Assembly: GCA_047604965.1 (NCBI GenBank) | Contig: JASGGQ010000001.1 | Span: forward strand, 1-64,000 | Direction of reading: 5' to 3' | DNA from: JAGIBJ01 sp047604965 | GTDB taxonomy: Bacteria > Actinomycetota > Thermoleophilia > Solirubrobacterales > Solirubrobacteraceae | Length of the DNA: 64,000 bases | Part shown: positions 62,464 through 64,000 of the stretch, piece by piece | Layout: each line of letters starts with the position of its first letter | Position numbering within the stretch: the stretch's first letter is position 1 | The notes under the pieces: model-generated | Database searches by the model: none | What the model saw: the letters and a program-made list of their open reading frames with translations, nothing else | Told to the model about the DNA's origin: nothing | Position numbers and translations under genes: made by a program

Positions 62464-64000
62464 CTACGAGTCGCGCTGGGCGGCCTCGGCGGCCTTCTTC
62501 GCCTCGGCGTTCCGGCGGCGGGTCTCCGCTGCCTTCTTCGCCGCCGCCGACCGTGCGGCCTTCTTCGCCGCCTCCACGTCGCTCAGCGCGGCTTCACCGG
62601 CCGCCTTCGCGGTCGAACGGGAGCGCGGCGCCGACGTCGCTTTGGCCTTCGGGCCCGACGACTTTGCCACGGGAACCTTCGGCTCGCCGGCCTGCGCCGG
62701 CTCGCCGGCCTGCGCCGGCTTGCCGCCTGCCTCGCCGCCCTTCAGCGCGGCCGCCGCCGCAGCGATCGCATCGACGGCGCCCGCCGGCGTCTCCGTCATC
62801 GGCGCGCCGCCAGCCGCGCTCTTGTCGGCGTCATCAGCGGTCGCAGCGTCCCCGGAAGCTGCTTCGGTGCCAGCGCTCTTCTTGCGGCGGCGGCTGCGCG
62901 AACGGCGATTGCGCTTCGGCTCGCCATCGCCTGCGGGCGGCGCAACGGTCGCCGTCGCTCCGCCATCGGCCGGCTCCCCGGCGGCGTCGCCCGCAGCATC
63001 GCCAGCCACGCCGCCAGCCACGCCGCTCTTCTCCGCCGCCTTCTTACGGCGCCGACTGCGCGACCGCCGCGACCGCTTCCCAGAAGCAGAACCCCCACGC
63101 TCGGCCGCTAGCTCCGCCGCCTCACCCTCAAAGGTGTACGCCTCATACTCGACGACCTTCGGCGCGTGCCCGGACCGATCGTCGCCGCCATCGGCTGCGT
63201 CGGTCGGGTCGCCTCCCGGCGCGCCGACGAGCTTCGGCTCCGGTGCTGCCGCATCGGCCGCTGCACGATCGGTGCCGCTGGCGCCGACCGCAGCGGCGGC
63301 CGTCAGCGTCTCGTCGGCTGCCTTGCGGCTCTGAGCGCCCTTGCTGGGCCCACCGCCCGGCCCGGCTGAGCCACCGGCCTTCGGGATGTTGCGCAGCAGC
63401 TCGCGCGCCAGCGCCCCCGGCTTGCGCGCGAGCCGCGTGCGCGCCCCGGTAATCACCTGCATCGCCTCGGGAGTATGCGGACGCGCCGCCGCCAGCATCG
63501 CCGCCTGAAGCCGGCGGTCCTGCTCGCGGCTGGCCTGCACCAGCCGCCGCGCATTGCGGCCATGCGCCGGCCCCGCCGAGTTCACCAGCAGCCCCAGCAG
63601 GCGCTTGCCTTCCTTCCAGCGCTGCGTCGCATACTCCTCATGCTCATCGGCGGTCGCTTCCGCGAGCTGCCAAATCCACGCCGTCGCCTGATCGCGCCGC
63701 CCAACCGGCTTATCGGCGATCGACTGCAACAAGATGCGCACCGCGTCGCGGCGATCCTCGCGCTTCCACGTCGTGATCTCGTCGACCGCATCGGCAAACG
63801 CCTCCGGGTCACGCAGCGCCGCGATGTCCTGCACCGCTTTGAGCCGCACCTGGGGGCTGTCGTTGCGCTTGATCGCCGTCACCAGGAACGCGCGCTTGAG
63901 CTCGCCGCCGCGATCGAAGTGCAACATCGCGCGCGCCTTGCGCCAGTTCGCGTTGCTGACCTGCGCCCCGGCCAGCGCCGCCCACTGCACCTGCTCGCCG
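62464..64000 (-). CDS. Hypothetical protein with helical repeats and two basic RS/RK-rich patches, partial
   Basis: The frame is open to the right edge, so the N-terminus is outside the window; at least 508 residues are visible. The first 190 look like all-helical repeats, possibly HEAT-type. The rest is low complexity, rich in Ala, Gly and Pro, with two near-copies of a basic patch (RSRRSRSRRRKK and RNRRSRSRRRKK) and an Ala/Lys tail, features of nucleic-acid-binding tails. Function not recognised. It ends 18 bp from the birA stop, convergent. Confidence 0.6.
   Translation of the reverse strand, partial: GEQVQWAALAGAQVSNANWRKARAMLHFDRGGELKRAFLVTAIKRNDSPQVRLKAVQDIAALRDPEAFADAVDEITTWKREDRRDAVRILLQSIADKPVGRRDQATAWIWQLAEATADEHEEYATQRWKEGKRLLGLLVNSAGPAHGRNARRLVQASREQDRRLQAAMLAAARPHTPEAMQVITGARTRLARKPGALARELLRNIPKAGGSAGPGGGPSKGAQSRKAADETLTAAAAVGASGTDRAAADAAAPEPKLVGAPGGDPTDAADGGDDRSGHAPKVVEYEAYTFEGEAAELAAERGGSASGKRSRRSRSRRRKKAAEKSGVAGGVAGDAAGDAAGEPADGGATATVAPPAGDGEPKRNRRSRSRRRKKSAGTEAASGDAATADDADKSAAGGAPMTETPAGAVDAIAAAAAALKGGEAGGKPAQAGEPAQAGEPKVPVAKSSGPKAKATSAPRSRSTAKAAGEAALSDVEAAKKAARSAAAKKAAETRRRNAEAKKAAEAAQRDS

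Overview
High-GC bacterial chromosome. The gene set points to Actinomycetota, most likely class Thermoleophilia (Solirubrobacterales); this placement is inferred from content, not from a marker phylogeny. Pointers are a dnaK-grpE-dnaJ-hspR operon with a separate clpB, phosphatidylinositol-type lipid genes with inositol-3-phosphate synthase, an FprB-type ferredoxin-reductase fusion, and secreted proteins of kinds I associate with that group (ADRATN-repeat, RCC1, FecR-like).

Layout. 1-2.7 kb: two divergent exported glycoside-hydrolase-like genes. 2.7-14 kb: the heat-shock block (clpB; dnaK-grpE-dnaJ-hspR) with a secreted repeat protein, a NUDIX gene and a DUF4394 protein. 13.8-15.8 kb: DUF167, nth and a PfkB kinase. 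16.1-21.9 kb: an inositol-lipid block (PAP2-type enzyme, CDP-alcohol transferase, ino1), then a glycosyltransferase-PHP fusion and a tandem Usp protein. 22-26 kb: secreted proteins of unknown role (two FecR-like, one seven-repeat RCC1). 26.1-28.4 kb: fadH-like reductase and tRNA-Phe. 28.4-30.6 kb: a small accessory patch with a PIN (DUF4411) / HTH-ImmA pair. 30.7-41 kb: TetR-MFS pair, second paralogous hydrolase-like gene, pxpABC 5-oxoprolinase operon, MerR regulator, L,D-transpeptidase.

40.4-48.2 kb is an organosulfur scavenging cluster: a flavin reductase fused to a GTP-cyclohydrolase-II-like domain, SsuD, SfnG, SfnB, and on the other strand a taurine/sulfonate ABC transporter. Facing it, 48.5-56 kb runs as one tightly packed tetrapyrrole series: precorrin-2 dehydrogenase, a MoaB/Mog-like protein, ccmABC plus a CcmD-like protein, hemA, hemC and a CobA-HemD fusion. 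The two parts fit together because sulfonate cleavage releases sulfite and sulfite reductase needs siroheme. hemB is not in the window. 56-64 kb: FprB-type ferredoxin reductase coupled to a diiron oxygenase, a membrane diguanylate cyclase, a SAM hydroxide adenosyltransferase, birA and a partial basic protein at the right edge.

The most unusual signals are non-coding. A near-identical long perfect palindrome closes two convergent gene pairs 42.6 kb apart. A second 29-bp hairpin repeat occurs twice. A third hairpin family abuts a decayed PIN gene. A 14-bp dyad is shared by fadH and the diiron oxygenase operon. A same-spaced dyad is shared by clpB and dnaK. No CRISPR, insertion sequence, integrase, rRNA or replication origin was seen.
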